Positions 5,773-6,983 of a stretch of DNA of 6,983 nucleotides are shown piece after piece (position 1 is the stretch's first letter; each line of letters opens with the position of its first letter). A model generated the notes under the pieces. It was not told the DNA's origin. It did no database searches and saw only the letters and a list, made by a program, of their open reading frames with translations. The translations under genes and the position numbers were made by a program. Source of the stretch: Paracoccaceae bacterium (GTDB lineage: Bacteria; Pseudomonadota; Alphaproteobacteria; Rhodobacterales; Rhodobacteraceae); NCBI GenBank assembly GCA_003511785.1, contig DOIS01000052.1:1-6983 (forward strand). The letters are read 5' to 3'.

Positions 5773-5802
5773 ATGATAGCGTGGCTTTGACCGTTTGGTC
5801 AA
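5773..5802 (-). promoter_or_regulatory. Predicted rutR promoter
   Basis: On the minus strand TTGACC (5802-5797) and TATCAT (5778-5773) are separated by 18 bp; each differs from consensus at one position. The -35 box is one arm of the RutR palindrome, as expected for an autorepressed gene. Transcription would begin near 5766, inside the longer of the two possible rutR frames. Confidence 0.55.
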
Positions 5803-5803
5803 A
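5786..5803. promoter_or_regulatory. RutR operator
   Basis: TTTGACCGTTTGGTCAAA is a perfect 7-bp inverted repeat around GTTT. The known E. coli RutR consensus is TTGACCAnnTGGTCAA. The core at 5787-5802 matches it at every specified position but one (G for A at position 7). It lies between rutR and the divergent amidase gene, 45 nt before the amidase start. Confidence 0.88.
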
Positions 5804-5835
5804 TCATTACACGAAGACGGCGACCACGCCGCAAC

Positions 5836-5847
5836 GGGGAGTGACAG
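5836..5847 (+). promoter_or_regulatory. Ribosome-binding site fixing the amidase start at 5848
   Basis: GGGGAG (5836-5841) sits 6 nt before ATG 5848, a near-ideal Shine-Dalgarno. It matters because the frame it serves meets a TAG nine codons later. That argues that 5848 is the ancestral start and that the stop codon is a lesion, not an artefact of choosing the wrong start. Confidence 0.75.
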
Positions 5848-6983
5848 ATGAACGCGGACGGACCGGGCCCGGGCTAGAACCTGAAGATCGATGGCGACCG
5901 GCTGTGGGACAGCCTGATGGAGATGGCCAAGATCGGCCCCGGCGTCGCCGGCGGCAACAATCGCCAGACGCTGACCGACGCCGATGCCGAGGGCCGCGCC
6001 CTGTTCCAGAGCTGGTGCGAGGCGGCGGGGTGCACCATGGGGCTCGACCGGATGGGCAACATGTTCGCGCGACGCGAGGGCACCGACGCGGACGCGCTGC
6101 CGGTCTATGTGGGCAGCCACCTCGACACCCAGCCCACGGGTGGGAAATATGACGGGGTTCTGGGCGTGTTGGGCGGGCTGGAGATCCTGCGCACGCTCAA
6201 CGACCTGGATATCAAGACGAAACACCCCATCGTGGTGACCAACTTCACCAACGAGGAGGGCACGCGCTTTGCGCCCGCCATGCTGTCCTCGGGCGTCTTC
6301 GCCGGAATGCACACCCAGGACTGGGCCTATGCGCGCGAGGATGCCGAGGGCAAGCGCTTCGGCGACGAGTTGGACCGCATCGGCTGGAAGGGCGAGGAAG
6401 AGGTGGGCGCGCGCAAGATGCACGCCTTCTTCGAGCTGCATATCGAACAGGGCCCGATCCTCGAGGCCGAGGGCAAGGACGTGGGCGTCGTCACCCACGG
6501 CCAGGGGCTGAGCTGGACCCAGGTGACGATCACCGGCAAGGACGCGCATACCGGCTCGACGCCCATGCCGATGCGCAAGAATGCCGGCCTCGGCATGGCC
6601 CGGGTGTTGGAACTGGTGGACGAGACCGCGCTCTCCCACGCGCCCGACGCGGTGGGCGCGGCCGGCCATATCGACATCTTTCCCAACTCGCGCAACGTGA
6701 TCCCGGGCAGGGCCGTGTTCACCGTCGATTTCCGCAGCCCCGAACTGTCGGTGATCGAGGATATGGAAACCCGCCTGCGCGAGGGCGCGCAGAAGGTTTG
6801 CGACGAGATGGGGCTGGAGGTCGAATTCGAGAAGGTCGGCGGCTTCGACCCGGTGGAATTCGACAAAACCTGCGTCGATGCGGTGCGCCGCGCCGCCGAG
6901 CGGCTGGGCTACTCCCACCGCGACATCATCTCGGGCGCGGGGCACGATGCCTGCTGGATCAATCGCGTGGCCCCCACGGCGAT
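5848..6983 (+). CDS. Zn-dependent carbamoyl-amidase (beta-ureidopropionase type), amber codon at position 10, 3' end outside window
   Basis: Enzymes of this M20-like family hydrolyse N-carbamoyl-beta-alanine (or N-carbamoyl amino acids) to the amino acid, CO2 and NH3, the last step of reductive pyrimidine breakdown. Codons counted from 5848: metal-ligand motif VGSHLDTQ (H91), GGKYDGVLG (D102), TNEEGTRF (E136/E137), FFELHIEQGP (H198), the dimerisation/substrate segment around SWTQVTITGKDAHTGSTP, and SGAGHDAC (H366). All expected catalytic residues are intact. Roughly 35-40 residues are missing at the right edge. The odd point is TAG at 5875-5877: MNADGPGPG, stop, then NLKIDGDRLWDSLMEMAKIGPG, which continues the conserved N-terminus. 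A single C-to-T change of a CAG codon would explain it. Re-initiation at ATG 5917 (GGGA 7 nt upstream) would lose 23 codons but spare the active site. Divergent rutR and its operator support the pyrimidine role. Confidence 0.85.

Noticed and set aside
5059..6945. A 628-codon open frame on the minus strand
   Set aside because: It runs antisense through the amidase and out of frame through rutR. Its His/Arg/Gly-rich composition is typical of a GC-rich shadow frame, while the + strand amidase and - strand rutR frames show conserved motifs.

Overview
The window is GC-rich chromosomal DNA with alphaproteobacterial gene content, most likely from Rhodobacterales (Roseobacter/Paracoccaceae-like). The basis is the lon-HU gene pair, the RutR / carbamoyl-amidase divergent pair, and the style of the two histidine phosphatases. 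The taxonomic call is inference. I see no phage gene, transposase, CRISPR array or rRNA.

Layout, left to right. (1) The 3' half of lon (from the Walker B motif to the stop) ends at a strong intrinsic terminator. (2) A HU-like DNA-binding protein follows, with a basic Thr/Ala/Lys/Pro-rich N-terminal tail and a shortened DNA-binding arm. A tRNA-Val(CAC) starts 13 nt after its stop. (3) Two paralogous histidine phosphatases on + flank a minus-strand MaoC-like dehydratase gene that carries a one-base frameshift; the block closes with tRNA-Val(TAC). (4) A stretch of decayed DNA holds an internal/C-terminal fragment of an SLC13-type anion transporter. It is joined in another frame to the tail of a small cysteine-containing protein, and is followed by two dyads of identical architecture. 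(5) Two identical tRNA-Asp(GTC) genes are followed by a 73-codon membrane protein. (6) A RutR-type TetR regulator on - diverges from a Zn-dependent carbamoyl-amidase (beta-ureidopropionase type) on +, which runs off the right edge.

The clearest functional unit is the right end. RutR is the uracil-responsive regulator of pyrimidine use, the amidase type catalyses the last step of reductive pyrimidine breakdown, and a near-consensus RutR palindrome lies between them. The amidase gene nevertheless has an in-frame TAG at codon 10 from its well-supported start. With the MaoC frameshift, this means two otherwise well-preserved genes in 7 kb are interrupted by single-base lesions; both may be real mutations or sequencing errors.

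I do not see a convincing new defence or mobile system. The best leads are the paired CCGTCA-N9-TGACGG dyads upstream of the tRNA-Asp genes, the transporter/cysteine-protein junction downstream of tRNA-Val, the amber codon, and the unusual HU variant.
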